Assembly: GCA_964554215.1 (NCBI GenBank)
Contig: CAZKND010000033.1
Location: forward strand, 1-13,333
Reading direction: 5' to 3'
DNA: 13,333 nt
Source: CAYLJV01 sp964554215
GTDB lineage: Archaea > Hadarchaeota > Hadarchaeia > Hadarchaeales > JAGGTB01
The translations under genes and the position numbers were made by a program. The stretch's first letter is position 1, and the number at the start of each line of letters is the position of its first letter. Below the pieces are notes generated by a model, which was not told where the DNA came from, made no database searches, and saw nothing but the letters and a program-made list of their open reading frames with translations. Below are positions 12,865-13,333 of this stretch, one piece after another.

Positions 12865-13308
12865 TTGTCTAGAAAGAATAAAAAGTCGAGGAGTAAGCGA
12901 GGTTCTAGAACTCAGGGCCGAGGTAGTCATCGTAAAAATCGTCATTCTGGAAATAAGGGAGGAAAGGGTTCGGCTGGAAGCGATAAGTATCATTATTTGG
13001 AAACTATGAAGGAAAATCCTCGATATTTCGGGAAACATGGTTTCAAACCTCCTTCTAAACTAGAAGATGATGATGAGATCATTAATGTTGGAGAGTTGGA
13101 TGAGTATTCGGAAGAGTTGTTGGAGGAAGGTTTGGCTGAGGAAGATGGAGATCAAATTGTTATTGATGTTTCTGAATTAGGTTTTGACAAAGTTTTGGGA
13201 AGTGGAAAGGTAAGTAAGCCTTTGAAAGTGATAGCTGAGGACTTTTCCGAGTCGGCGAAGGAGAAAATTGAAGATTCTGGAGGGGCGCCTGTTAAAGGTG
13301 AAAGTTGA
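12865..13308 (+). CDS. rpl15: Large-subunit ribosomal protein uL15
   Basis: uL15 joins late in 50S assembly. The 147 residues have the family's glycine/arginine-rich N-terminus (KRGSRTQGRGSHRKNRHSGNKGGKGSAGSDKY, ~residues 9-40), GKHGFKPPSK, and the C-terminal domain with IVIDVSELGFDKVLGSGKVSKPLKVIAEDFSESAKEKIE. Start: TTG 12865 fits both the ribosome-binding site and the usual N-terminus; ATG 12859 or GTG 12856 would add two or three residues. The middle (LEDDDEIINVGELDEYSEELLEE) is strongly acidic. The stop shares its last base with the next start (TGATG). Confidence 0.95.
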   Translation: MSRKNKKSRSKRGSRTQGRGSHRKNRHSGNKGGKGSAGSDKYHYLETMKENPRYFGKHGFKPPSKLEDDDEIINVGELDEYSEELLEEGLAEEDGDQIVIDVSELGFDKVLGSGKVSKPLKVIAEDFSESAKEKIEDSGGAPVKGES

Positions 13309-13333
13309 TGTCAGAGGGCAGAAGGTCGAGTCT
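13308..13333 (+). CDS. Start of next gene, probably SecY translocase subunit (truncated by window end)
   Basis: ATG 13308 overlaps the uL15 stop by one base and is preceded by AAAGGTGA at 13295-13302. Only eight residues (MSEGRRSS) plus part of a codon are visible, too few to identify the protein from sequence. secY follows uL15 in most euryarchaeal clusters, so the name rests on gene order alone. Confidence 0.5.

Noticed and set aside
1..13333. Mobile elements, CRISPR repeats, tRNA or rRNA genes
   Set aside because: No transposase-like protein, direct-repeat array, tRNA-like arms or rRNA signature was seen by eye on either strand.

Overview
This window is the canonical archaeal S10/spc ribosomal-protein super-operon. 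Every gene lies on the + strand and the genes are packed almost without gaps. The order after the first two genes is uL3, uL4, uL23, uL2, uS19, uL22, uS3, uL29, aIF1 (SUI1), RNase P p29, uS17, uL14, uL24, eS4, uL5, uS14, uS8, uL6, eL32, eL19, uL18, uS5, uL30, uL15, then the first codons of the next gene (secY by position). Ahead of it lie the 3' part of rtcB (RNA ligase) and a SPOUT-fold methyltransferase of the COG2106/DUF171 type, a usual left neighbour of uL3 in euryarchaea.

The organism is an archaeon: it has the eukaryote-like proteins eS4, eL32, eL19 and aIF1, RNase P p29, and archaeal versions of the universal proteins. Several proteins are aspartate/glutamate-rich and carry acidic tails (uS3, uL24, eL32), and the sequences of uL3, uS3, uS17 and uL24 resemble those of halophilic euryarchaea. 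The DNA is AT-rich, unlike typical Halobacteria. A salt-in halophile of low GC, such as Methanonatronarchaeia or Nanohaloarchaeota, fits best, but this is inference from sequence feel, not a placement. Most ribosome-binding sites are variants of GAGGTGAT, the complement of the archaeal 16S 3' end.

Layout: 1-867 rtcB (5' truncated); 884-1738 SPOUT methyltransferase; 1743-6050 S10-type block (uL3 to uS3); 6067-7216 uL29, aIF1, p29 and uS17; 7209-9739 uL14 to uS8; a 72-base gap at 9740-9811, the only sizeable gap in the cluster, holding a T-rich tract and a possible promoter; 9812-13308 uL6 to uL15; 13308 onward the next gene. Together the genes make core 50S and 30S proteins, an initiation factor, a tRNA-maturation subunit, an RNA ligase and probably an rRNA-modifying enzyme, so the locus is an RNA-processing and translation unit. 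I see no mobile element, CRISPR array, tRNA or rRNA.

No new gene system is evident. The most unusual features are: (a) a sharp change in codon use and base skew in the last ~375 bases of the methyltransferase gene, coinciding with several short perfect hairpins, one followed by TTTT 29 bases before uL3, which may be a regulatory leader embedded in coding sequence; and (b) two gene junctions (uL24/eS4, 71 bases; eL32/eL19, 35 bases) where the acidic tail of one protein and the basic start of the next are read from the same DNA one base apart.
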